Shown: positions 15,296-22,678 of the stretch, in pieces
How the letters are laid out: every line of letters starts with the position of its first letter
How positions within the stretch are numbered: the stretch's first letter is position 1
Origin: JACORV01 sp041484135
GTDB lineage: Bacteria > Gemmatimonadota > Gemmatimonadetes > Gemmatimonadales > JACORV01
Reading direction: 5' to 3'
DNA: 29,157 nucleotides
Assembly (NCBI GenBank): GCA_041484135.1
Contig: JBGPHD010000020.1
Span: 1-29,157, forward strand
Position numbers and translations under genes: made by a program
The notes under the pieces: generated by a model
What the model was told of the DNA's origin: nothing
The model's input: the letters and a program-made list of their open reading frames with translations, nothing else
Database searches by the model: none

Positions 15296-16408
15296 CTAGT
15301 CCACCAACCTCAGCGGCATCACCAGGCACATGTACGACGCGCTGTCGTCCCAGCCCACCGGCTCCGCCGTGGCCGCGCGCTCCGGCGCCTTGAAGGTGAA
15401 CCGCACCTCGTCGGTCGGCATGTACTTGAGCAGCTCGAGCAGGTAGGCGGCGTTGAAGCCGATCTCCAGTGCGTCGCCCTCGTAGGTCACCGCCATCTCG
15501 TCCTGGGCTTCGCCGAGGTCCGGCGTCTGGACGCTGAACTTCAGGGTGCCGCCACCGAAGGCGAGCCGGATGCGGTGCGTCTGGTCGCTCGCGACGATGC
15601 TCATCCGCCGGAGCGCCGACGCCATGGCCACCTTGTCCAGGGTGGCGAACTTGTCGTTCTCGCGCGGGATGACCTGCTCGTAGGGCGGGAACGGACCCTC
15701 GATCAGCCGGGTGAAGACCTGGGTCCCGCCGGTGCGGAAGCCGAGGTGGTTTTCGCTCTTGGCGATCTCGACCATGTCGTCCGGGCCGAAGAGCCGGCGG
15801 ATCTGCTCGAGCGCCTTGGGTGGCACGATGAGGTCCGCCTGCTGCGCGCCGCCGCCGGTGAGCGCGATCTCCATCCGCGAGAGCCGGTGCCCGTTGGTGG
15901 CCACCATCCGCATGCGGTCCTTGCGCAGCTCCCAGAGCACGCCGTTCAGGATCGGCCGGCTCTCCTCCGTCGACACCGCGAACGCGACGTGAGAGATGAG
16001 CTTGTGCAGCTCCTTGGCGGGCGCCTTCCACGCCCCGTCGAACTTCACCTGCGGGAACGACGGGAACTCGTCGCGCGGGAGGCCGAGGAGCCGGAACTTG
16101 CTCTTGCCGCACTCGACGTTCGCCCGCTGCTCGCCCGCCGACGTGATGCGCACCGGCGAGCTGGGCAACTCGCGCGCGATGTCGGAGAGCTTCTTGGCCG
16201 GCAGCGTGATCGCGCCCTCCTCGTCGACCTCCGCCGCGACGATCGTCGAGACGGCGATATCGAGGTCGGTACCCGAGAGGCGCAAGCCGTCCTTCCTCGC
16301 CTCGATCAGGATGTTCGAGAGCACCGGCAGGGTCGTCTTCGCCGGCACGCTCGATACGACCGCGAGCAGGCCTTCCTGCAGCTTCTCGCGTGTGATCGTG
16401 AACTTCAT
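15296..16408 (-). CDS. dnaN: DNA polymerase III sliding clamp (beta subunit)
   Basis: The ring-shaped clamp that tethers replicative polymerase to DNA. The 370-residue length and the opening MKFTITREKLQEGLLAVVSS are typical. Three repeated clamp folds follow (about 1-120, 128-245, 246-370), with PILNGVLWEL at the second and the C-terminal YMCLVMPLRLVD, which matches the conserved M-P-(M/L)-R-(L/I) end that forms the binding pocket. The ATG at 16408 is preceded by GGAGA. It lies downstream of dnaA across the origin region, and a TATAAT element in that region probably drives it. Confidence 0.97.
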   Translation of the reverse strand: MKFTITREKLQEGLLAVVSSVPAKTTLPVLSNILIEARKDGLRLSGTDLDIAVSTIVAAEVDEEGAITLPAKKLSDIARELPSSPVRITSAGEQRANVECGKSKFRLLGLPRDEFPSFPQVKFDGAWKAPAKELHKLISHVAFAVSTEESRPILNGVLWELRKDRMRMVATNGHRLSRMEIALTGGGAQQADLIVPPKALEQIRRLFGPDDMVEIAKSENHLGFRTGGTQVFTRLIEGPFPPYEQVIPRENDKFATLDKVAMASALRRMSIVASDQTHRIRLAFGGGTLKFSVQTPDLGEAQDEMAVTYEGDALEIGFNAAYLLELLKYMPTDEVRFTFKAPERAATAEPVGWDDSASYMCLVMPLRLVD

Positions 16409-16451
16409 CCAGCGGTCTCCGACAGAGGAAGAAGCACTAGTACGACCTCCT

Positions 16452-16457
16452 ATTATA
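16452..16457 (-). promoter_or_regulatory. Likely -10 element of the dnaN promoter inside the origin
   Basis: Minus-strand TATAAT, a perfect consensus hexamer in a very GC-rich genome, lies 43 nt upstream of the dnaN start. No good -35 hexamer is found at 17 nt. Because it sits next to the triplet array, it may instead, or also, be part of the duplex-unwinding element. Confidence 0.5.
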
Positions 16458-16462
16458 AGACA

Positions 16463-16477
16463 TAGTAGCAGTAGTAG
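16463..16477 (+). repeat. DnaA-trio-like triplet array
   Basis: Five adjacent triplets TAG, TAG, CAG, TAG, TAG. In known bacterial origins, tandem 5'-(T/A)A(G/A) triplets lie between the AT-rich unwinding site and a DnaA box and guide the DnaA filament onto single strands. The order here (AT-rich, triplets, GC-richer, TGTGG-type sites) is the same. Confidence 0.65.
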
Positions 16478-16631
16478 AGACTGTGGGATTGTGGGCGAAC
16501 GCGCCAGGTCGTGCGGCTGGTTCGAGTTGCCCCCGGATCCGGCGTCTCATGCGGTGTGGATGATCGCCGAGTCTCCCCATCCGTCCCCACCGCGTCCACA
16601 CCTGTCCACCGCTTTGCCCAGTCCGCCCACG

Positions 16632-18029
16632 TCACGTTGCGGACAACTCGGTGCGCGCCTGCGTGACCCGGTCGCGGAAGCCGTGATCGCGCGCCATCTG
16701 ACGTCCGACCTTGTCGACGCTGTGGATCACCGTCGAGTGATCGCGGCCGCCGAACGCCTGGCCGATCTCGACCAGCTGCATCCCCAGCATGTCGCGCGCG
16801 AGGTACATCGCCACCTGCCGCGGCACCGTCAGACGCTTGGTGCGCGCCTTGGAGCGGAGCCCCTCCGGCGTCACGCCCCACCGCCGCGCCACGACCTCCT
16901 GCACCTTGTCGATGGACGGCGAGCCCTTGCGGCCGTTCCCCGTCGTGCCGTCCTCGCCGCCCGCGCGGATCTTGTCCGACAGCGCTTCGCGCGCCAGGTC
17001 GATCGTGATCTCGCGGTGCTTCAACGAGGCGAACAGGAGCAGCTTGATGATGCAGCCCTCCAACTCGCGCACCGAGCTGCGCACGTGCTCGGCGATGAAC
17101 TGGAGCACGTCGTCCGGGATCGTGAGCTCGAGGTGGTCCTGCTCGGCTTTCTTGCGCAGGATGGCGGTGCGGTGCTCGAGGTCCGGCTGGCCGATGTCGG
17201 CCACCATCCCCGACTCGAACCGCGAGACGAGCCGCGCTTCCAGGCCCGGGATCTCGGTGGGCGGCCGGTCCGACGTGACGACGATCTGCTTGCCCCCCTG
17301 GTGCAGGGCGTTGAACGTGTGGAAGAACTCCTCCTGCGTCATCTCCTTGCGCTCGAGGAAATGCACGTCGTCCACGAGGAGGAGGTCCAGCTCGTTCCGG
17401 TACCGGCGGCGGAAATCGGGCATCGTCTTGGCCTGGATGCCCTCGATGACCTCGTTGATGAACTGCTCGGCGCCGAGGTAGGCGGCGCGGATCCCCGGCG
17501 AGCGGCCGATCACCGCGTGCGCGATGGCCTGCATCAGGTGGGTCTTGCCGAGACCGGTGGCGCCGTAGATGAAGAGCGGGTTGTACGTCTTGCCCGGCGC
17601 CTCGGCGACCGCGTAGGCCGCCGCTGCGGCGAGCTCATTCGACTTGCCGATGACGAAGGTGCCGAACGTGTACCGCTCGTTGAGCGGCATCGTCCACGCC
17701 GAGGCGGGTCCCGTGGCCGCACCGCCCGCCGAAGCCGGCGGCGCGACGAAGAAGTCCATCTGGGACCGTCGCGACCGCTCTTCCTGCACACGGAACGACA
17801 CCTCGAGCGGGGTGCCAAGCACCTCCGCCGAGAGCTCCGAGAGCAGTTTGGCGTGTTTCGACTCGTTCCACTCGGCCGCGAACTGGTCAGGGGTCGCCAG
17901 GACCAGTTTGCCGCCCTCGAGGCTCACCGCCTCGGCGGGCTCCAGCCACGTCCGGAGCGTGGGCTCCGGCAAGCGAGTGCGCGCCTGGTCGAGGAGGCGC
18001 TTCCAGGTGTCTTTCGCCGACTGCTCCAT
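16632..18029 (-). CDS. dnaA: Chromosomal replication initiator DnaA
   Basis: The AAA+ protein that binds oriC and opens the duplex. The 465-residue product has domain I (KDTWKRLLDQ...), a short Ala/Gly-rich domain II, domain III with Walker A GATGLGKTH (near 155-163) and Walker B LLLVDDVHFL, and domain IV with the DnaA signature GGRDHSTVIHSVDKV that reads DnaA boxes. The ATG at 18029 is chosen because MEQSAKDTWKRLL begins domain I. An in-frame upstream start at 18104 would sit in the promoter -35 box. No clear Shine-Dalgarno site is seen. A promoter and a DnaA box lie just upstream, so autoregulation is likely. The codons for HSVD also contain TGTGGATCA (16721-16729), one base off consensus. 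Confidence 0.98.
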   Translation of the reverse strand: MEQSAKDTWKRLLDQARTRLPEPTLRTWLEPAEAVSLEGGKLVLATPDQFAAEWNESKHAKLLSELSAEVLGTPLEVSFRVQEERSRRSQMDFFVAPPASAGGAATGPASAWTMPLNERYTFGTFVIGKSNELAAAAAYAVAEAPGKTYNPLFIYGATGLGKTHLMQAIAHAVIGRSPGIRAAYLGAEQFINEVIEGIQAKTMPDFRRRYRNELDLLLVDDVHFLERKEMTQEEFFHTFNALHQGGKQIVVTSDRPPTEIPGLEARLVSRFESGMVADIGQPDLEHRTAILRKKAEQDHLELTIPDDVLQFIAEHVRSSVRELEGCIIKLLLFASLKHREITIDLAREALSDKIRAGGEDGTTGNGRKGSPSIDKVQEVVARRWGVTPEGLRSKARTKRLTVPRQVAMYLARDMLGMQLVEIGQAFGGRDHSTVIHSVDKVGRQMARDHGFRDRVTQARTELSAT

Positions 18030-18075
18030 CAATACCGTGGTTGGGAAAACGCGGTAGGTGCCAAAGGGCGAGCCG

Positions 18076-18104
18076 AACGTACGAAGCTGATGTGGAAAAG
18101 TCAA
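18076..18104 (-). promoter_or_regulatory. dnaA promoter
   Basis: Minus-strand TTGACT (18104-18099), a 17-nt spacer and TACGTT (18081-18076). The spacing is ideal and the RNA would start about 40 nt before the dnaA ATG. Confidence 0.72.
18091..18099 (-). promoter_or_regulatory. DnaA box in the dnaA promoter
   Basis: TTTTCCACA on the minus strand differs at one position from TTATCCACA. It overlaps the last base of the -35 box and the spacer, where bound DnaA would block RNA polymerase. This suggests negative autoregulation. Confidence 0.6.
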
Positions 18105-18106
18105 CC

Positions 18107-18136
18107 TTGACCACGGCGACTGCGCGCGAGTAGGTT
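18107..18136 (+). promoter_or_regulatory. rpmH-operon promoter
   Basis: TTGACC (18107-18112), an 18-nt spacer and TAGGTT (18131-18136). Its -35 box stands 2 nt from the -35 box of the opposite dnaA promoter. AGTAGG (18129-18134) and CCTACT (18143-18148) could form a 6-bp hairpin that covers the -10 element. Confidence 0.55.
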
Positions 18137-18175
18137 TCCCGGCCTACTGAAGCCATTTTTCGATGAGGCAGAACG

Positions 18176-18337
18176 GTGAAACCGAGCTATAACCCTCACA
18201 ACCGCAAGCGGGTCAACAAGCACGGGTTTCGCGCCCGTATGGCGACGCGTTGGGGCCGTGAGACACTGTCGCGCCGGCGGAAGAAGGGTCGCAAGCGCTT
18301 GACCGTCACGATACCGTCCAAGCATCACGGCGGTTGA
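18176..18337 (+). CDS. rpmH: Ribosomal protein bL34
   Basis: A 53-residue, very basic protein of the large ribosomal subunit. The opening MKPSYNPHNRKRVNKHGFRAR and the following RMATRWGRETLSRRRKKGRK match bL34 (usual form MKRTYQPSKRKR...HGFRARM). The C-terminus is a few residues longer than the 44-47 typical. The start is GTG at 18176, with GAGG about 7 nt upstream. The stop overlaps the start of rnpA (TTGA). The rpmH-rnpA-yidD-yidC order is the classic cluster next to dnaA. Confidence 0.96.
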   Translation: MKPSYNPHNRKRVNKHGFRARMATRWGRETLSRRRKKGRKRLTVTIPSKHHGG

Positions 18338-18696
18338 CGGCGGAGCGGCTGACGAGGGCATCCCGCATCACACGCGCCTCGGACCTTCGCGCGCTCATGA
18401 CACAGGGGAAGCGTCGTCGAACGGATCATCTGGATCTGTTCTGTCGGCCTTCCCCTGTCGGCTTGTCACGGCTGTCAGTGATCGTGCCGCGGCACGCCCA
18501 TACCGCGGTGCGGCGCAACCGGTTACGGCGCCAACTGCGGGAGATCGGACGGCGGGAGGTGCTGCCCGTGCTGGCGGAGCCGACCGATGTGGGGTTCCGC
18601 GCCCGGCCACCCGCGTATGAGGCGAGCTTCGAAACCTTGCGCCGGGAAATCGTAGGGTACTTGTGTCCATCGCCGCGCGATTCTGCATCCTCATGA
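18334..18696 (+). CDS. rnpA: RNase P protein subunit
   Basis: The protein cofactor that helps the RNase P RNA bind the pre-tRNA leader. The 120-residue chain shows the conserved basic motif RRNRLRRQLRE (near 66-76) of the RNR type and the opening RLTRASRITRASDLRALMTQGKR in its usual place. The proposed start is TTG at 18334, overlapping the rpmH stop by 4 nt. The next Met would remove the first strand of the fold. Its 3' end overlaps yidD by 34 nt. The matching RNA subunit gene is also in this window. Confidence 0.93.
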   Translation: MTAERLTRASRITRASDLRALMTQGKRRRTDHLDLFCRPSPVGLSRLSVIVPRHAHTAVRRNRLRRQLREIGRREVLPVLAEPTDVGFRARPPAYEASFETLRREIVGYLCPSPRDSASS

Positions 18697-18881
18697 TCCG
18701 TGGGTACCAGGTGACCTTCGGCGCGTTCCTGCCGACGGCGTGCCGGTATACGCCCTCCTGCTCGCGCTACACCCTCGAGGCGATCGAGCGGTACGGCGCC
18801 TTCAGGGGGAGCTGGATGGGCGCGCGCCGCATCCTGCGTTGTCATCCCTTTCATGCCGGTGGTTATGACCCGGTGCCCTGA
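18663..18881 (+). CDS. yidD: Membrane protein insertion efficiency factor YidD
   Basis: A 72-residue protein of the YidD family, peripheral on the inner membrane and linked to insertion of membrane proteins by YidC. It has the family pattern IRGYQVTFGAFLPTACRYTP-SCSRY, then EAIERYGAFRGSWMGARRILRCHPFHAGGYDPVP. The three Cys are in the usual places. The GTG start at 18663 lies within the end of rnpA, and yidC begins 6 nt after its stop. Confidence 0.95.
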   Translation: MSIAARFCILMIRGYQVTFGAFLPTACRYTPSCSRYTLEAIERYGAFRGSWMGARRILRCHPFHAGGYDPVP

Positions 18882-18887
18882 ACGCTG

Positions 18888-20561
18888 ATGGAACGCCGCC
18901 TGTTGCTGGCCATCGTCCTGATGGTCGCGGTCGCGGTGCTCCCGTCGCTGTTCATGAAGCCGGCACCGCGACGGCTGCCCGCCGTCGCCGGAGGCGCCGC
19001 CGCGACCGGCCCCGCCGCGCAGCCGGGCGCACCGCAGACGCCGGCGCCGCGGACGCCCGCGAGCGCCGCGAGAACCGCGCCCGCGCTTCTCCCCGCCGCG
19101 CCCGCACCGGTCCCCGCCATCGACACGATGAGCCTCGCGTCCGCGCGGTCGGTCTATCGCGTGACGTCGCTCGGCGGCGCCATCGAGCAGGCGAGGTTCC
19201 CGGCCTACCGGTCGTTCAGCGGCGGATCGCGCGGCGGCGTGGTGGACCTGATCCGCCCCGGCGACCGCATGCTCCTGCATCGCCTGGTGGTGGGCGCCGA
19301 CACGGTGCGGCTCGACAGCGTGCCCTTCACGCTCGCGCGGGACGGCGACCGGCTGCGGCTCTCCGGCGCCCGGGGCGCGCTGACCCTGTCGCTCGAGTAC
19401 GCGCGCGCCCCCGGACGCGACTACCTGCTCGGCGTCAGGGGCACCGTCGGCGGGCTCGAGGGCGAGGGCGCGACGCTGCTGATCGGCCTCGGCTCGGGCT
19501 TCGCGAACGTCGAAGGCGACAGCCTCGACAACTACCGCAAGTACGGCGTCGCGGTGAAGGCCGCCAAGGTCGCCAACCATCCGTTCCGCGCCCTCAAGAC
19601 CGACACGACCACCGTCGTCGAAGGCCCCTTCGACTGGGTGGCGCTCAAGTCGAAGTACTTCATGGGCGCGCTCCTCTCGCCCGACAGCGCGCACCCGCAA
19701 TTCGCCGGCGCGCTGCTCACCGGCGGACCGCGCGTCAACCGGACCATCACGACGGCCACCACCTGGGTCACGATGCCGGTGGGGCCCGACGGGCGCTTCG
19801 GGTACCAGTTCTATCTGGGCCCGCAGGAGATCCGCGAGCTGCACCCGCTGGGGCGCCGGCTCGACCGGGCCTCGCCGTACGGGTGGATCTTCGAGGGCAT
19901 CGTGATGCCGGTCTCGACCTGGATCACGCGGCTCTTCATCTGGATGCACGAGCACCTCCAGCTCGGCTACGGGCTCGTGCTGGTGCTGTTCGGGATGTTG
20001 GTGCGGCTCTCGCTCTGGCCGCTCAACCAGAAGGCGATGAAGAGCCAGGTGGCCATGCAGGCCATCCAACCGCTCCTCAAAGAGATTCAGGACAAGTACA
20101 AGGACGACCCGGCGAAGCTGCAGTCGGAGATGGTGAAGCTGTACCGCGAGCACAAGGTGAACCCGGTGGGCGGCTGCCTGCCGATGCTGCTGCCGCTGCC
20201 GATCCTGCTGGCGCTCTTCTTCGTCTTCGCGAACACCATCGAGCTCCGGGGCGTGCCGTTCCTCTGGCTGCCGGACCTCTCCCAGCGCGATCCGCTCTTC
20301 ATCGTGCCGGTCGTCATGGGCCTGTCGATGTTCGCGCTCTCGAAGCTGGGCACGATGGGAATGCCGCCCAACCCGCAGGCGAAGATGATGACCATCTTCA
20401 TGCCGATCATGATGACGGTGCTGTTCTTCAACTTCGCGTCGGGGCTGAACCTGTATTACGCGGTGTCGAACCTGGTGAGCCTGCCGCAGCAGTACATGAT
20501 CAACAAGTCGCGCGCGGCGGAGATGACCCGGCGCCAGGCGGGGCCGCCGGCCAAGCGCTAG
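18888..20561 (+). CDS. yidC: Membrane protein insertase YidC
   Basis: Inner-membrane insertase that works alone or with SecYEG. The 557-residue protein has an N-terminal signal-anchor helix (about 4-23), an Ala/Pro-rich linker, a large periplasmic beta domain (about 75-325) typical of diderm bacteria, then the conserved five-helix core from about 345. The core has VRLSLWPLNQKAMKSQ, with the groove Arg in VRLSLW, the cytoplasmic hairpin (QDKYKDDPAKLQ), NPVGGCLPMLLPLPIL and LYYAVSNLVSLPQQ. The start is ATG at 18888. Its stop shares the CTAG palindrome with the stop of the opposite small gene, so no room is left for a terminator. Confidence 0.97.
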   Translation: MERRLLLAIVLMVAVAVLPSLFMKPAPRRLPAVAGGAAATGPAAQPGAPQTPAPRTPASAARTAPALLPAAPAPVPAIDTMSLASARSVYRVTSLGGAIEQARFPAYRSFSGGSRGGVVDLIRPGDRMLLHRLVVGADTVRLDSVPFTLARDGDRLRLSGARGALTLSLEYARAPGRDYLLGVRGTVGGLEGEGATLLIGLGSGFANVEGDSLDNYRKYGVAVKAAKVANHPFRALKTDTTTVVEGPFDWVALKSKYFMGALLSPDSAHPQFAGALLTGGPRVNRTITTATTWVTMPVGPDGRFGYQFYLGPQEIRELHPLGRRLDRASPYGWIFEGIVMPVSTWITRLFIWMHEHLQLGYGLVLVLFGMLVRLSLWPLNQKAMKSQVAMQAIQPLLKEIQDKYKDDPAKLQSEMVKLYREHKVNPVGGCLPMLLPLPILLALFFVFANTIELRGVPFLWLPDLSQRDPLFIVPVVMGLSMFALSKLGTMGMPPNPQAKMMTIFMPIMMTVLFFNFASGLNLYYAVSNLVSLPQQYMINKSRAAEMTRRQAGPPAKR

Positions 20562-20767
20562 CCCTTCGCCTCCGGCGGGGGCTCGTCGGTCGCGGCGCGC
20601 CACACCTCGTCCGCGAGCCACTCCAGCCGTTCCTCGGCATACTCCAGGTCCTGCTTGCTCATGGTGCGGACGTTGCGGGCCACGTACCGGACGTGCTCGA
20701 CCAGCTCGTCGAGCACCTCCCGGAGCTCGCGATTGGCACGGCGTTCGGCGGGCGACTTCGGGCTCAC
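20558..20767 (-). CDS. Small charged helical protein, unknown function
   Basis: A 69-residue product, rich in Glu, Arg and Leu, that should be almost wholly helical (for example RELREVLDELVEHVRYVARN and DLEYAEERLEWLADEVW) and soluble. I do not recognise it. The GTG start at 20767 overlaps the stop of the upstream protease gene (GTGA), which supports real, coupled translation. The TAG stop overlaps the yidC stop in a tail-to-tail arrangement. A partner or regulator of the protease is possible but unproven. Confidence 0.65.
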   Translation of the reverse strand: MSPKSPAERRANRELREVLDELVEHVRYVARNVRTMSKQDLEYAEERLEWLADEVWRAATDEPPPEAKG

Positions 20768-21714
20768 TGGCCGACCGCCCGGTCCGGGGCGCGGCGCGCG
20801 TCGGCGGAGGCGAAATCCGCCGCCGCCGCGCGCGCCGCGCCGGCGACCCCGTGCTCCAGCACCAACGCTTCCGCCATCCGCGCTCCCAGGTAGTAGCCCG
20901 ACCGCTCGGGCAGCACGCGCCCCTGCACCAGTCGGGCCGCCGGGCTCATCCCGCCGGTAAGGTACCGCAACCTGAGGCCGAGGCCCGTCTTGTCGAGGTC
21001 GGGGTCCGCGGCGCGGAAGAGGAAGCTCTCCAGTTCCCGCATCCGCCGGTACTGCCGCCGCGTGAAGCCGTAGTAGTCCTCCTCCGGCCGGCCCGGCGCG
21101 ACGGCGCGCGCGGCGTGGACGGCCACCCCTTCGTTGAGCAGCAGCTCCCGCAGCGTGGCCCGGCTGCCGATCTCCCAGCAGTCGAAGGTGCCGCCCGCCT
21201 CCGCGATGAGCCGCTTGAGGTCCGCCCGGCTCGTGGGCGAGGTGTACCGCACCACGTGCGCTACCTCGTGCGCGATCCACGGCGCCAGCAGCTCGGGTGA
21301 AAGGCCGAGCCCGAACGTCTCCGGGTTGGCGTGGCCCGTGAAGTGCTCGACGCCGACCACCACGATGCCGCGCCCCCCGATCACCAGCTCGCCGGCGTTC
21401 GCGGCGCCTACGCCCACCGTGAGGTAGAGGTCCATCTCCTGCTCGGCCTCGAGGAAGGCCGAGGCGTCGTCCAGCGCCCGCGCCGCCACCTGCTCCAGGT
21501 CCATCGTGCCCATCAGCCGCTCGAGGTCGCGGCGGTCGGCTGCCAGCGCCGACGCGATCACCTGCTCGGCGGGCGGCGACTCGAGGTCGAGCACGTAGTT
21601 GTGCCAGTAGGCGGAGAGGACGGGCCGGTGGCGCTCGAGATAGTCGTGATACGCGGCGACGCGGTCCGGCGCGGTGCGCGCGGCGAGGAACTCGGGGACG
21701 AGGTTGATGATCAC
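20764..21714 (-). CDS. Predicted zinc metalloprotease, DUF2268-like
   Basis: A 316-residue protein without a signal peptide or membrane helix. It contains a gluzincin-type site: HEVAH (149-153) with His149, Glu150 and His153, and a downstream NEGVAVH whose Glu195 is a likely third zinc ligand. This spacing and the context resemble DUF2268 predicted zinc-dependent proteases. The substrate is unknown. The start is GTG at 21714. A promoter lies about 14 nt upstream, so the message would be nearly leaderless. The small helical protein is coupled downstream. Confidence 0.75.
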   Translation of the reverse strand: MIINLVPEFLAARTAPDRVAAYHDYLERHRPVLSAYWHNYVLDLESPPAEQVIASALAADRRDLERLMGTMDLEQVAARALDDASAFLEAEQEMDLYLTVGVGAANAGELVIGGRGIVVVGVEHFTGHANPETFGLGLSPELLAPWIAHEVAHVVRYTSPTSRADLKRLIAEAGGTFDCWEIGSRATLRELLLNEGVAVHAARAVAPGRPEEDYYGFTRRQYRRMRELESFLFRAADPDLDKTGLGLRLRYLTGGMSPAARLVQGRVLPERSGYYLGARMAEALVLEHGVAGAARAAAADFASADARRAPDRAVGQ

Positions 21715-21727
21715 GTGTCGGCCGAGA

Positions 21728-21758
21728 CAAATACGGGGAGGGAACGCCGCGACGTCAA
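21728..21758 (-). promoter_or_regulatory. Possible promoter for the zinc-protease gene pair
   Basis: Minus-strand TTGACG (21758-21753), 19 nt, TATTTG (21733-21728). The spacer is long and the -10 lacks its final T, so the match is moderate. The RNA would begin near 21721. Confidence 0.4.
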
Positions 21759-21810
21759 GACACCAAACGGGTCGCGCACGCGAGGGACGCGCGCGCGCAC
21801 GCGCGGATCA

Positions 21811-22650
21811 TCAGTGGTCCTGCTTGAACCTCTTGCTCATCTCGTCGAGGAAGCGCCGCTCGTCGGGGGTCAGGCTCTCGAGGCCGCGGGCCGAGATCTT
21901 GTCGAGCACGCGGTCCACTTCCGCGAGCACCGACTCGTCCTGGCGGCGGCGGCGGGTGGGCCCGAACGTCTCGGCCCGGCGGCCCGACTCCGCCGACGGC
22001 GGCCTGACGAGGACGGCGGGCGCGTGCTCGGCCACCGCGGGGGTGCGGGCGCGCCGGAGCAGCGCGCCGCCGCGCACGTACAGGAACGCCGCCGCGAATC
22101 CGCCGAGGTGCGCGAAGTGCGCCACGCCGCTCATGAAGCCCGGGTTGAAGCCCGCCCAGAGCGAGAGGACCGCGAACGCGAGGACCAGCCACTTCGCCTT
22201 GATCGGCACCGGGAACGGGAAGATGAGCACCGGGGCGTCGGGCCACTCGAGCACGAAGGCGAGCATCACACCGTAGAGGCCGGCCGACGCGCCGATGATG
22301 TTGGCGTTCCCCGCGAAGGGCATCAGCGCCAGGCTGAGCAGCGCGCCGCCCAGTACCGAGGTCAGCCACAGCCCGATGAACCAGCGGCCGCCGAATCGCA
22401 TCTCGACCGGCGGGCCGAACATGAACAACCCGATGGAATTGGCGAGGAGGTGGAGGAACGACCCGTGCAGGAACGCGTAGGTGAGAAGCCCCCACGGATG
22501 CTGCAGGACCATGGTGGGGATGAATCCGAAGGTGTCCGTCAGCCACGGGCTCGTGAACACCGTGAGCTGCAACAGAAAGACGGCCCCTGTGGTGATCAAC
22601 AGGCGCCGCACCCAGGGTGTCAGCGAGAACGGAGAGCCGTCTTCTCTCAT
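21811..22650 (-). CDS. Rhomboid-family intramembrane serine protease
   Basis: A 279-residue membrane protein of the rhomboid family, which cuts transmembrane helices inside the bilayer. The catalytic Ser122 is in GASAGLYG, the paired His181 is in HLGGF, and Asn71 with HLLANSIGLFMFG forms the oxyanion region. Six membrane helices fit the hydrophobicity. The soluble C-terminal tail (from about 195) ends with a segment, LDKISARGLESLTPDERRFL, also found in rhomboids of several diderm phyla. The start is ATG at 22650, 28 nt after the ddl stop, so it probably belongs to the end of the long operon. Substrates are unknown. Confidence 0.92.
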   Translation of the reverse strand: MREDGSPFSLTPWVRRLLITTGAVFLLQLTVFTSPWLTDTFGFIPTMVLQHPWGLLTYAFLHGSFLHLLANSIGLFMFGPPVEMRFGGRWFIGLWLTSVLGGALLSLALMPFAGNANIIGASAGLYGVMLAFVLEWPDAPVLIFPFPVPIKAKWLVLAFAVLSLWAGFNPGFMSGVAHFAHLGGFAAAFLYVRGGALLRRARTPAVAEHAPAVLVRPPSAESGRRAETFGPTRRRRQDESVLAEVDRVLDKISARGLESLTPDERRFLDEMSKRFKQDH

Positions 22651-22678
22651 GCGGTCCTGCCGGGAGGTATCCCCGGCT

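Larger units (their letters stand above)
16409..16631. other. oriC: Chromosomal origin region (oriC) between dnaA and dnaN
   Basis: The 223-nt gap holds several origin elements. An AT-rich patch lies at about 16451-16480. A run of TAG-type triplets (TAGTAGCAGTAGTAG, 16463-16477) matches the DnaA-trio element. GC-richer sequence with TGTGGG repeats (16482-16495) adjoins it. A near-consensus DnaA box TGTGGATGA (16555-16563) has one mismatch from TGTGGATAA. Weaker box-like sites GCGTCCACA (16592-16600) and CTGTCCACC (16602-16610) follow, and GTCC starts recur at 16583, 16594 and 16604, about one helical turn apart. Position beside dnaA and this layout are the usual arrangement. The call rests on pattern and gene order. 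Confidence 0.82.

Noticed and set aside
16463..16477. TAG triplets as a simple microsatellite
   Set aside because: Position between dnaA and dnaN, beside an AT-rich patch and DnaA-box-like sites, fits an origin element better.
18129..18148. Hairpin AGTAGG...CCTACT with a later TTTTT as a terminator or riboswitch
   Set aside because: The stem is only 6 bp, the T run starts 7 nt after it, and it overlaps the rpmH -10 element. An attenuator is not supported.
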